Shown here in pieces: positions 47,230 to 58,253 of a stretch of 64,000 bases of DNA. Within the stretch, counting starts at the first letter, position 1. Each line of letters begins with the position of its first letter. Position numbers and translations under genes: made by a program. The stretch is from contig VTFK01000175.1 of NCBI GenBank assembly GCA_009617715.1, positions 310,001 through 374,000 of the forward strand, read 5' to 3'. Origin of the DNA: Plectrocnemia conspersa (taxonomy: Eukaryota; Arthropoda; Insecta; Trichoptera; Polycentropodidae). The notes beneath the pieces are model-generated. The model saw only the letters and a list, made by a program, of their open reading frames with translations, had not been told where the DNA came from and searched no databases.

Positions 47230-47760
47230 CTCTTTCTATTTTAATCAAATCCTCTAATGCCTCAAGTTTTGAGAACGTTTTCAGTCTCATTGTTACAAAA
47301 TCGACGATATCTGCTTTTAAAGCCTTCGACGATTGATCGAAGAGTTTTGAAGTGGCATATCATTGTGACCCATTTCGGTCTCGATGCAGCAGCAGGCGAG
47401 CACCGAGGAGTTTTTGGAAACAATGAGAGATACGGTGACCCACATGGGTTCGTCGCCGACCCACTTTTGTGAATAATTCATAGGAGGCGCATCGGGCCGA
47501 CCTCCTTGCTTGCCAGCGTTCATTATTCAACAAAAAACTGAAAAGGATCTTCGCCATGCCATGGGAAACAACCAGCGTTTCGTAACGGCGCGTGCATGCA
47601 CTGCGTCCATTTCGCGTTATTTATTCGCGATTGGTGCCGCTTTGCGGAATTCTAATGAGGCGCGAAGACCTTGCCAAAAAATCCTTTTGTTCATAGTTTC
47701 AAATGGAACGGGATTTAATACAAAAAAAAAATGGTATGATGGATGATCATGTAGATTGTA
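47230..47760. other. GC-rich, coding-like patch without identifiable gene
   Basis: This 500-bp patch is markedly GC-richer than its surroundings and has several overlapping open frames. The most coding-like are, on the + strand, MQQQASTEEFLETMRDTVTH at about 47388-47470 ending at TGA, and, on the minus strand, ALKADIVDFVTMRLKTFSK followed by ALEDLIKIERAHQSWRRTL at about 47330-47190. Neither has clear splice borders or recognisable motifs. It may be a conserved exon, a degraded gene or a CpG-rich regulatory block. Confidence 0.25.
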
Positions 47761-48734
47761 TGCTTTGCAGCTAAAGCATTATCAGCATCGTTCATCGACT
47801 ATACTAATGTACATTGAGAAATACGAAATAGCGAGTCCTTTTAACATATGTATTTATCTTATGTTTGTTCGTCAACTTTAATTTAATTAAAAAATATATT
47901 TATTTAAATGGAATGTTTCACCTTGATAGTGTTTGCTCTTCTGAAGTTAAAAATGGATATCGTTAGACGAAAGAGTCGAAAATGCAATGTGTGGTTGGTT
48001 GGAATGATATTAATGATATAATTTGTGAACCCCTATAGACTATTGAATGCTTTCTCATGAAAAAAGGTAAAACAAAGAGAACCCTATTCAAGGATAATAT
48101 AATTATCTTACAGCCCCTGGATCGAATTAGAATGAAAAAATACATTACATATGTAGTAGTTTTCCACAGTTGCATACAAAATATCACTTATCCTATCATA
48201 TAAAATCAAATTTTTATTTAATATAATTTTATTGAAAACAACCAAAATTATGTTAAATAACCAATACACAATTTAGAAAATATACATAAATAACCTTAAA
48301 TATACATTCAGAAAAGTTGGTAACTTTTAAACATCTTAAAAATATGCAAAAAAAATAAAAATATTTTTTCTTGCGCAGCGTAAAATTCTTGAATATTTTA
48401 TTTTTAACTGTAAATAAAATGTGATACAACTACCTCTTAGTCTATAATAGATATATTTTCCCGATTTTTAACTATTCGTTATTCGAATATTTGTATAATT
48501 ATTCGTGAAATGTTCGCTTAAAATATTTAAAAAAAATAATTTATAAAAACACAGTTTTTCAAGTCATTGTGAATTAAAACAACGCGTGTATTCCTTTGTT
48601 CATTCGGTGTACTACTGCAGTAGCTACAGCTCAGTTGTGCTGTAGCTACTCCAAATACTTATATTAATGTTATTAATGGTTACCATGACAATTAAAAAAA
48701 TATATTAATTTTATAATGCCAACTAGTTATTAAT

Positions 48735-49003
48735 TGCGTAGTCCGTAACGTCTCAGACTACTAACTCTGAGGTAGCGGGTTCGAGCTCCGGCAGTGGCAC
48801 TCGAATTTTTATTTATAAAAATGCGTTATTATTAATAATAAAAAAACGGTCCCAGCTGCAATGACATATATTGATTGTAAATTATATAGCACATTCTAAT
48901 TTATAATATAGATGTCACCCATTCTGAGACTTTCAGTATGGTGGTTAATACTTATTTACAGATTTGCCCATTGTAAAACATTGGGTTTACGCCTGTCAAG
49001 TTA
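48735..49003 (+). repeat. tRNA-derived SINE, copy 1
   Basis: The head GCGTAGTCCGTAACG resembles a pol III A box. An anticodon-arm-like hairpin (CTCAGA, 8-base loop, TCTGAG) follows, then the B box GCGGGTTCGAGCTCC. The body continues through TTTTTATTTATAAAA, TATAGATGTCACC, GACTTTCAGTATGGTGGTTA and GCCCATTGTAAAACATTGGG to a tail GCCTGTCAAGTT. The same modules in the same order and strand occur at 63673-64000. The head does not close into a full cloverleaf, so it is not a tRNA gene. Confidence 0.85.
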
Positions 49004-49610
49004 AAAATTAATAAATTTGATATGTAAATTATTCCATAAATGATCTTTACACAATATTCTGTTTAGTCCGGTTACTTTTATTTATAACTACCATGCCCAT
49101 AACAACTAATAGCTGACAAAAAAATGAATAAAAAACATTTTGTAATGACCGAAATTCCAAATTACTAATATTTCTGATTTAATATTGTGCAGCTGTGGAC
49201 TTTCTCAAATGCTTGTATTGAATTTTTCACCTTTTTTGAAATCAATACGAAAAATATTTTAGTTCAATCTAAAGTAGTTTTTTTGATAATATTTTTTGTA
49301 GGCACAATTAAACTTATATTTATTAAGTTTGAATCAAAATCATTTATTAAAATTAAAATAAATCATCTTGATAATGTTTATTGTTTTTTTAAAACATATA
49401 ATTATTAGAACTTCGATTCTTCATTCTTATACTCGAATATTTGGAAACTTTACTATGTAGCGTTTTTCAATATTTGGCTAATAAATCAATATTTTTTTAG
49501 TCTTTATTATAGTGTTAGGTATGTTTATTTTGACAAAGTTATTTAGTATATATTTTAAATTTGTGCAACAATTAAAGTTATGTCCACGTACAATTTTTAT
49601 AGTCATGTTT

Positions 49611-49640
49611 ATATATATATATTATATATATATATATATG
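49611..49640. repeat. (TA)n microsatellite
   Basis: Two TA runs (TATATATATATATTATATAT and beyond) interrupted once by TT, about 30 bp. Confidence 0.9.
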
Positions 49641-52379
49641 ATACTTTTAAGTCCTTTTACAACTGTTTGCGTCAGAAAGAATCTTTCTGGCGCTATATAG
49701 GTAGTAAAGTTTCCAAAAATTCGAATATCGCATAGTAAACTATAGATATTCGAATGATTTTGTGAAATTATGAAGAATCGAAGTTCTGAATACAAGAATA
49801 TGTTATAAAAAACCAATACATATTAAAAGACTTTATTTTAATTTAAACAAATAGAGTTTAAGTTGAAATCAGTACTAAAATTAATTTCTCGTCTTCGACT
49901 CCGAAACGAGTTTAATTCCGGATTCCGGACTACGTTTAACGTGAAGAGGGAAGCGGTTTATTTATTATTTTATTAATTTATTTAGCTATTATAACTAATT
50001 GTTTAAAATCTTCTCTACTTGCTTCGAGCTCATGCGAAGTCCAAGTTAGAAAACTTAATAATGCTATCGGAACCGTGTATTGACAAATTATCAATTTTGT
50101 GTATCAGTTTTTTTACACTTGACCAGGCCAAGTAAGGCTTAGTGCTCGCCCACTTTTCAAATATCTGAGGGCTTAATTGGATTTGTCTGTTTTCTTGCTG
50201 GATTTTTTGTATCGCGTTGCGTGCGATCAAGTTGCATTTCTGAACAGGTTCTGAACGCCCGCTTTAGCTAATCTGTATTTATGATAGGCACTATGTTGAA
50301 AAACACAATAGTATTTCTAAAGGCATGCATAATGTGCTGCTGATAAAATATATATAATTGCACTTTCGGAAAGGCCGTTATGGTGATTTTAGCTCAATTT
50401 TGGCACGGTATGCTTTTAAACTATTTTGTTTTAGATTTGGTGATAATTGATGTGGACTTGCAGGTTTTCGCTGTAAAAACCACACCTCAGTTTATTATTA
50501 CAATTGTATATTATATAATATAGGATTTAATTTTTTAGCTTAAATTCACTCTAGGTGAAAAAAACATTCTGATTTTATTCGTTGCATAATCTGATAACTG
50601 TTAGTTGACATTTACACGGTAGTTGTCTCAGCGGTGTTTAAACCTTAACTAATCACCGACTAATCAAAATAATCTTTTACACAATTTCTTTGATTGTCTT
50701 CAAATGTAGACTTGATATTCTACTTATTCTTCTTTTTATGTGATCAATATAATTTGTTTGTAATAATTTTGATACATTTATTTTAAACTATTTTATAGCA
50801 AAATAATTTCATGTATTCGCGAGCTGTTTTCCCCGAATTTTCGCATTATTTTCACTAGGATTTCTTTATATCTAAATTTGAAAATATGTTTAACAGAAGT
50901 GTTGGCACATCATTATTTCATATTACAATGATTTAATAAATGTTTCATTGATGGAGAAATTCTTAACACGTGTTTTTAATTAAGCAATACTTTTTTATGC
51001 TTTAATTTAAAATTATGAGCTAATCAAATAATCTACAATTAGCTTATTTTTAATGTATAGAATTTTTATACGTAATATAAAAATACAGAACTTAAACTTT
51101 AGCTCTTAACTAATTCAATGTATACTATGATCATACAATTATTATTGTTGTGTATTTTGTCAAAGCATAATTTATAAATATAAAATTAAGAATATCTAAA
51201 TAATAATGATAAACTTAACAATACAGATCTAAATATATGTAGCAAAAATGAGCATTTAATCACCGTGCCATTTGTTATCAGATCAGCTAAATACGAAGAA
51301 CCCAATACACGACTGAAACAAGAAACTCGCTTGAGACCAATTATTAGCTTTTATACAATATTATATCTTAGAAACCAATCCTTTAATTAAATTTTAAGTG
51401 GGGATATAAGAAAAAGCACTTAGCTGAATAAAGATAATTTTATTTAAAATAACTGATACTTGAAAAGAGCGTCTTATACGACCAACCATGGTATTGTATA
51501 CCATAATTGCTTTTAGAGTCTTATTACTTGACTTGCTAAAAACAGGGGTTTAGAATAATACATTTTGTAATAAAGATATCCATATAACTTTTATTGCTTT
51601 CCTATTGAAATATTTTACGACCGTTGAGTTATATTAACTGAAGTTTTTCGTTAGTATACATATAAATCAATTGTATTCGAATTTGTGTGCCATTACGCGA
51701 TTGTGATCTACCCGAATATCTTCGATATCAAACATCATCGAACACCTGTCCGATTAGATTAATTACTAATTGACAGCTTTCGATGTTTGCATATGGTTAA
51801 ACTCAATTATTTTATGACATGCTTTGTGTGCTAATTGTACACATAACTACAATTAGGTAATTACTATCGCGGCTTATTCAGAGTTCGTGTCGCGAGTCGT
51901 TACGGCGATTTCGGTAAGTGTAAATATATTATTGTATTAAAATATATTTTCTCGAATGGGAAATGTTGTTTTAGTAAACCGCGTACATAAATTTGAATAA
52001 TTACTTAATATATAACGCGTACGCGTTGACTTTCCGAGGCTTACGAACGAATCATAATTTTCATCGTGCGTGTGTAAATAATTAATTTATCACATATGGA
52101 ACTCGAGGATTTTCCTGTTTACGTTATGTGATGTGCTAGAGCCGGTTTACGAATCAACCAAATTGTAGAATTAGAACGTAAATATTCAGCGTTTTATCTA
52201 TCAGCTTTAGAATGACACAATAAAAAATATCTGCATGTTGTACACATAAGAGTAGTAAAAATTGTCATTAACATTTTACAAAAATAATTTTAAAATATTT
52301 TTTCCAAATGAAATATTTATGACTTTTGTATTATACACAAAGCAACCATAAAAAAAGTTGGAAAGTTTAATACGGAATT
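49641..52379. other. Gene-free stretch
   Basis: On the minus strand 50030-50268 holds an open frame, AIQKIQQENRQIQLSPQIF followed by WASTKPYLAWSSVKK, with coding-like composition but no recognised family; it may be a mobile-element remnant. The remainder is AT-rich, with a GC-richer island at 51690-52060 and no other recognisable feature. Confidence 0.35.
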
Positions 52380-52394
52380 TTTCATTACAGCGAT

Positions 52395-52625
52395 TTTTTT
52401 TCGCCAACTAAATTTAGTTCACGTAAAGGAAAGCCATTTACCGATGGTGAATTAATTAAGTCATGTTTGATTGTTGCAGCTGAAGAAATGTGGCCAGAAA
52501 AATAGATGTATTTCAATCAGTTTTTCGGCGAAAAGTTGCTAGAGAGGTTGAGCACATTGTGAGTAACATCAATAGCCAATTAAATAGCAAAGCAAATTAT
52601 TTAAAATGTTTTTTGGCCTCACCTA
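52395..52625 (+). pseudogene. hAT transposase fragment (GTF2IRD2/ZBED5-like)
   Basis: The + frame from about 52395 reads SPTKFSSRKGKPFTDGELIK and SCLIVAAEEMWPEK, then a stop. Shifting one frame gives IDVFQSVFRRKVAREVEHIV and SNINSQLNSKANYLKCFLAS. The pattern GKPFTDGExxKxCLxxAAEExxPEK, then R-R-V-R-VE-I and L-xKAxxFxxF, is the N-terminal third of hAT transposases related to GTF2IRD2, FAM200 and ZBED5. One frameshift separates the halves, and sequence after 52620 is not recognisable. It is a dead 5' fragment. Confidence 0.8.
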
Positions 52626-53280
52626 GTGGCCCCCAAAATTTTTTGCCTCTCGGTGCCCCCACAGAATCTAAGTTTACCTATGTAAAATTTGCGAAATTAA
52701 AGGATTGGGTGAAAATAGTAATAATAAGTACTCATTTTTGAGGTTTCTGCAGACAGTTAGTTACTAGTTTGCACCATATTCTTAATTCGAAGAGTCAATG
52801 CTATGTTTGAAGCGACTGAATAATTAATTTCCATAAATAGTCTGCATAGAACAACTATACATGGTCGAAAATATATTTTTTGAAGTTAAGAAAACGTTAA
52901 CATTCTGAAGTAAAATCGACTCAAATGTGCTGGCTAGTGAATCACGTATTATTCACTAGCAGGTACTTTGTGGGAATCATCTCAATCTATCATGTGTTAT
53001 TGAACTTGTTGTGTTAGCGGTGAACTTTATTCGCTCCCGTAAACTTAATTGTAATCGTTCCGTAACTCTTTTTTATTAAAAAATAAAAGTCGAATGTCTT
53101 GAATGGCTCTACCATACAGCAGGTCGATAACTCACGTTATGGTAAAGTTTTATTGAGGTTTTTTGAACTCAGAGAAGCGATTGATATTTTACGGCTATTA
53201 GTATCGAATACTAAATGTTTTGAAAATTAGCCTTTGCTGCATATTTTTTAATGAATATAACTTAAAACAGTGCTTTTACA
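52626..53280. other. Gene-free stretch
   Basis: Immediately after the hAT fragment are GTGGCCCCCAAAATTTTTTG and GGTGCCCCCAC, possibly further hAT-derived sequence. Nothing else is recognised. Confidence 0.3.
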
Positions 53281-53291
53281 TACATATAACT

Positions 53292-53730
53292 TACACTGCT
53301 TTTAAAAATTCATTCTTCCATTCTTCACAAAATAAGTTTGCTGACTGACCCTTCTGATTTAGATGACTCAGATGAAGCAGTTCTTGTATCATTTGGCATG
53401 ATAAGGTCGTCACACTATTGATGTTTTGAATTTGAATATTTCTGCATTCTTTAGAAAAACCGCCTTCTGATCTGTATGAATGTGAATATATCAAGAATGC
53501 GTCTAGATTTATTTTTTTTACAATTTTATAAACTACAATTCTATTCATATTTTTTTAAATGTATCGGGCGACAGACCATAATTTAAAAACGCTGCTGTAA
53601 GCCGTCGCTTTTGGTCTTCCTGTATATTTGTACATATAGATATACGGTCTATGTCAAATTCTTTATTCAATGCCTCAAGTTATTTATGTGGGTTCTGTGA
53701 GTAAAGTGTCAAATAAATCCCCATAAGCGT
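53292..53730 (-). pseudogene. Unidentified decayed coding-like sequence
   Basis: On the minus strand successive frames read SFGIDHDAYGDLFDTLLT, then LEALNKEFDIDRISICTN and EDQKRRLTAAFLNYGLSP, then, after a frame change in an A-run near 53552, IVVYKIVKKINLDAFLIYSH, GGFSKECRNIQIQNINSVTT and NLFCEEWKNEFLKAV. Composition is protein-like throughout, but there is at least one stop and two frame changes. A donor-like AGT|GTAAGTTA follows the last residues, so a decayed host gene is possible. A mobile-element origin is equally possible. I do not recognise the family. Confidence 0.4.
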
Positions 53731-54803
53731 CATGATCAATCCCAAATGATCGAAAAGAATTAGCTTATTAATAATTAAGGTACTATAAAGCTTGAACTTA
53801 TTTTGTATGTATGTACATGGGTGTATTGTATATGCATACCACTGTGGCGCCGTTATAATTTATTGCAGTTATATCGACCGGCCTTAACTTAATTTTGATA
53901 CATATTTCATAAGGCCGCTGAACAGTTCGTGGAAAAAGCATGCCAAGAAAGTGCATAGAATCGTTTCTGCAATATAATTTACGCTGAAACTTTACTATGA
54001 TCAGGGCTTTTTTGTTCATTCCGGAAAATTTATGGTATTTTTAATGTTTCAACAGCAATTGTTACTGATTTGTGCGATTGACAATCTGCGGAATAATTTC
54101 AAGATAATTTTGAGGAGCAAGGCCGAACTCAAAATCATTTTTTTGATCATTAGATCAAAAAAACATGTACAAAATGAAACTTGGGTGCACACCTTGCAGA
54201 AATGTTAAAACTCTTGGAACTGAAACGACGATGGTAATGAAAATTTCCATAGAATGGGGCAACAATGAAACCACATATTCTTGGAAAAATAGGAAGCTTT
54301 AATTGAGCTCATTTCGAAAAAAAAATTACGATCATAGAGAATCTGCTGCACACAAAGCAGCGTTAAAAATTATTTCTGAAGCAGAAAAACATTTTTTTTA
54401 AATCTCGTGAAAAGTAAGTGCATATAAAATAGCAAAGGAAAATCAATCATTCTATACTTTTAAAAGTGAAATTTATCTACATGGACAAAATTAAATTGAA
54501 ATGGATAGTATGCTTTAGTCATTTATAGATTTTTTTGATAAGTATATTGAACATATATCCGTATAGTGTGCTTTAAAGCTAATAGTAGGGGCGTAAACCC
54601 AAACTTGCCATCTCTTTCTAAATTATGAATAATGATGAAATGGATTGCTCTCGAACTGACTATGTTTACGCAAATAGATTTTTGACTGGGACGTCTTTTC
54701 AACTTTTTTTTCAGGGGGGGGCAAAATTCGGCCAGTCAGTGATCGTTTTTTTAATATTTCGATTTCTGGCTAAATTTACGGGGAGGGTGAATCAAACCAA
54801 GAG

Positions 54804-55515
54804 CAATAAAATCGTACCGTCGCAGTGGAAACGCTCGGTTATCCAGCGTTCACATTCAGACAAACGACTTAAAATAAGTGAGAATTGATTAAAGCACATC
54901 TAAACCGAATTTTGACCAATAGGAGAGCTCAAAAAACAATTATCACTTCTCAGAAGTCAAAAATCCACGTCAAAAGCAATTAAACCGTGCCGTCGCCGTC
55001 GCAGCGGAAACGCTCGTTACCGAGCGTTTTCGCTGCAACGGCGACGACACGATTTTATTGCTTTTGACGTGAATTTTTGACTTCTGAGAAGTGATAATTG
55101 TTTTTGCGCACTCCTATTGACCAAAATTCGGTTTGAAAATACTTTGACCAATAACCAAATCAAAAGTCTGTGGTAAGAATAGCTATCACGTTTTTAAAAC
55201 ATAGTGTAATATTCAAGTGCAGACAAACTATGGAGCCATATGCGAATCTGTACTTTCTCCGCTTATTTCCCCCTGAGAGTTGACCTGATAAAAATTCTAA
55301 AATTGTAATTAGTTTTAGAACTTTTATAAGGTCAGTTGGGTTTGGTTAATTCGTGTAGGTTAGGTTTAGGTTTGAACAACATATTTACGTTTCGTAACTG
55401 TCAAATTGAGTTTCAGAGACATTTTAGAACAATATAATTTCATATCAGTTATTTATGTATTACTGGTGAAAATGTATTTGGACTTTACTGGTGAAAATAT
55501 AACTTCACTAAAAAA
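54804..55515 (-). repeat. F1 fold-back repeat, copy 7 (reverse orientation, with near-perfect hairpin)
   Basis: Order on the + strand: a partial arm at 54804-54850 (CAATAAAATCGTACCGTCGC), the hairpin 54903-55134, then AAATACTTTGACCAATAACC, CGTTTTTAAAACATAGTGTA, GCAGACAAACTATGGAGCCA, TGACCTGATAAAAATTCTAA, GGTTAGGTTTAGGTTTGAAC and GTTTCGTAACTGTCAAATTG, ending in arm units CTGGTGAAAATGTATTTGGA and GGTGAAAATATAACTTCACT. This is the reverse of copy 5. It sits between the two ends of a hAT gene, so it inserted later. Confidence 0.8.
54903..55134. repeat. Near-perfect ~230-bp palindrome (F1 hairpin)
   Basis: The centre is CGCTCG-TTAC-CGAGCG at 55011-55026. The left arm carries AACCGAATTTTGACCAATAG, AACAATTATCACTTCTCAGA, CCACGTCAAAAGC and CGTCGCCGTCGCAGCGGAAA. 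The right arm is its complement (TTTTCGCTGCAACGGCGACG, GCTTTTGACGTGAATTTTTG, TTCTGAGAAGTGATAATTGT, CCTATTGACCAAAATTCGGT). Arms are about 114 bases with few mismatches. Confidence 0.92.
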
Positions 55516-55735
55516 TAAAATTTTGCGAATACATTCTCGAAAAGACATCCTGATATATGCTATAAATTCTATTCCTATTTCTTCAAGTGAATGTGAAGGT
55601 GGGTTTTCGCTAATGAATCTTATTATTACCTCAATAAGAGCTTCGTTCAAGACCAATACAGTTTCGGAACTTTTGTTCATCAACCTCATCGGACTACCTT
55701 TGCCACATTTTCGATCCTTCAAAATAAGTTGATCT

Positions 55736-58090
55736 GTGGTTTTCAGATTTCATTCAGCCATAGACACCTACACTAAAAAAATAAATCGAGACGATGGACA
55801 TAACTTTGGAAATCACTATAAACTTTTATTCAAATATATAATGTTTTACAATTTTATTTTACATTTATTCTTCAGTAGTATATTTGTATTTTTCGTTTAA
55901 CTTTAAATTTGATATGTCTAAAACTCTAAAGTAAAGATAAAAATATGATAATTTTCGTTTAATTTTTTATATGTTTCGTGGCATAGGAAAAGCTGCTTTA
56001 AATTTAATTTAAATGATATATTAATATAAGTTTCTTAAGTAAAAAGCTTAATAAGAATTGTGTAGGATTATAGCAAATCTATTTAGCTAAAGTGCTAATG
56101 TTAATTTATATAAATACTATATAGTTACAGTGTGCATTAGGTACATTATACGGGGTTTGATCGCAATATAAAAGTTTCCGAAAGTTGTAAATTGATGACC
56201 CGTGTCGGCGCACATGTGTGACAAGAATGTAACCAAGTAAGGTCTTCGCCCACATCGACTGTTAAAATGATGGATGTGTCAGATCTTCGGTGAAATGACA
56301 TGCCACCAGTCGATCGATAGTAATGTATGGGTGCTTACTTATTAATGTCGCATATTAATCATGTCGTTCTTTGCGTTTGCCTATTTTCTAATCAATATTT
56401 ATTGTTTGTGTTATATTTTTCTACTTAGCTTGAATTGAGCTTTTTTCTTAAAAACACAAAGGATTGTATAGTTTTGATGTAAAAATATAGTTATATTTTT
56501 ATATTTGATATCAACACTTGCAGTTAATAGTTCGTTCTTCTCGTTTCATAATTATGATCCATGGCTATTTTAGCCGTTTACGTGTGATTGATTGTGTTAC
56601 AAAAAATGTACACAGGAAATAAAATTTCATTTTGATATTAATGGAATAATATAGATAAGAAACCTTTCATAAAATTCTCTGTAAATAAAGCAACAGAATC
56701 CTCATAAAAAGCATAAATATTGTTTTTATAACATTTACGTCTCGTATCAAGACCTCAAGAATCTATATTATAATATAAAAAAAAACATCAACCACCTTAT
56801 AAATTACGATTTTACGGCTAACCTTAGATCCTCGGTCTGGATTCTTTCAAATCACGCACCACCCATATATTGTATATTTCCAAATCGTGCGGAACTCGTA
56901 CAAAGCCGTTATTTTTATTCAAAATACGAGATGATAATTATGTGTGGAAGCACGTGTATATATGTATATAATTTGAATACATACACTCTAAAGGTGTTAC
57001 GGTTCGAATGAGGCCTTTTGTTCCGCCGACATTCCCATGCTTTGTGCTGGCATTGGCATCTAGCCACGGAATGCAAGTGTTACGGAAGAATAACCCCAAT
57101 GTTTCTTTAAACTTTTCATTTTTTCCCTTCAGTCTCATAGGAGAGTTTAACCTTTCTCGTTCTCGTGAGAATTCACCGTCCCAGGTCAATCCGACATTGA
57201 CATTTCAAAGACAAACTACCACAATAACACAGTATCGTTTAATACTCGCGTATTTAGTCAGTCTGAAAAATTGCCTGTTTTTGTTTTTGGCGTGTAACAA
57301 ATGGGTATTTGGTTTTTAGCCGAGCTTAAAATACGTTTCCCCGCTTGTAAATAGCTCCTCCGGGACTAGACGTGTTTACTTCCAATATACTTATGGGTTT
57401 TACGTACATTTTAATATTTTTGAATAATGAAATTTATGCTTTATTGTTTATTGTTGCTTACTTTCGATTTTTCTTTCGCGTGAGCGAAAACTACACCTAC
57501 GCGTGACATTGGCTCGCATTGTGAGTAGTCGACTTACTGTTTTTTATTGCGTGATGGTTTACTTTTTATGCGGTTATCATAAATCAATCAATCAATTCAT
57601 TATTAGCAAATAAACGGAATCTGACTTGGATATGGAACTACAGCAGCCTTATTAACAAGGGATGATAAATTAATGCAGATTGCTTAAATCAACGTTATTC
57701 ATTTTTCTGTAGGAATTATGTTATTGTAATATTCTGCTATTGCTGCTTTAAGAAATAATAATAATAATAAAAGTTTTGTATTTTAAATAAAGGGATATTG
57801 TTTTTTAACTTTCATATCATATCTAGATAATGTTAACAGACTATTTTTGTAATTTAAAACAAAAGAAAAAATCTTTATGACAAGAAAAACATAGTTAATT
57901 TTAAATAAGGCAAGTCCACAAACTAACGCCATTGTTATAGTAAAAACCAGATCCACTAAAAATTTTGCAATGAAATTAGTAGTGAAGGTATTACGGAAAT
58001 TTTTTATTTTATATTTTAATACAGATTTGACCATCATGACTTGACAGGTTTCCCCAATGCGTCATGATGGCTTTTATACAATTAAACCTT
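55736..58090. other. Gene-free stretch
   Basis: AT-rich. GC-richer 56950-57230 contains a minus-strand frame (KGKNEKFKETLGLFF, CIPWLDANASTKHGN) without motifs or clear splice borders. An (AAT)n run lies at about 57758-57770. Nothing else is assignable. Confidence 0.35.
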
Positions 58091-58096
58091 TTTTTT

Positions 58097-58253
58097 AAAT
58101 AATTAAAAAACAGTGACAATGCACACATATAATATCACAAGCATTATCCCACATATATTTTTCAAGCTCCTCATAGCTACCGCTGAAAACATCCTTGTGT
58201 TTGGCAAGCTCGTTGAGATGCTGGATGGCTCGTGCAAAAGAAGCATTCTCATT
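58097..58253 (-). CDS. Candidate coding exon, unidentified
   Basis: On the minus strand the frame reads NENASFARAIQHLNELAKHK, DVFSGSYEELEKYMWDNACD and IICVHCHC before a stop at about 58095. The peptide is amphipathic and helix-rich with natural codon use, and the DNA is GC-richer than its surroundings. A possible acceptor (TTATTCTTACCCGTTGCGAG) ends at 58254 and would place the exon in phase 0; donor options include CTT|GTGATA at about 58139. It could follow the phase-0 exon at 62659 on the same strand, but that is speculation. I do not recognise the family. The opposite strand also has an open frame, with less natural composition. Confidence 0.35.

Larger units (their letters stand above)
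54168..55735 (+). pseudogene. hAT transposase (KIAA1586-like), decayed and interrupted by an F1 copy
   Basis: Bases 54168-54390 read KMKLGCTPCRNVKTLGTET, VMKISIEWGNNETTYSWKNR, a TAA at 54300-54302, then FRKKNYDHRESAAHKAALK and IISEAEK. This matches the N-terminal zinc-finger-like region of KIAA1586/ZBED-type proteins (LGCxxCRxVxxLG, LRKKxxxHxxSxAHxxA). Bases 55520-55732 read ILRIHSRKDILIYAINSIPI, SSSECEGGFSLMNLIITSIR and ELLFINLIGLPLPHF, the C-terminal hAT dimerisation block (PxSxxExERGFSxMNLI). The middle is missing or unrecognisable and an F1 copy occupies about 54900-55515. Dead. Confidence 0.82.

Noticed and set aside
48735..48800. A tRNA gene (head of the SINE)
   Set aside because: A and B boxes are present but there is no acceptor stem closure, the anticodon loop has eight bases, and the same body follows at 63.7 kb; a SINE explains it.
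57008..57319. Long overlapping frames on both strands as a gene
   Set aside because: No family motif, no convincing acceptor or donor, and both strands are equally open; kept only as a note in the gap entry.
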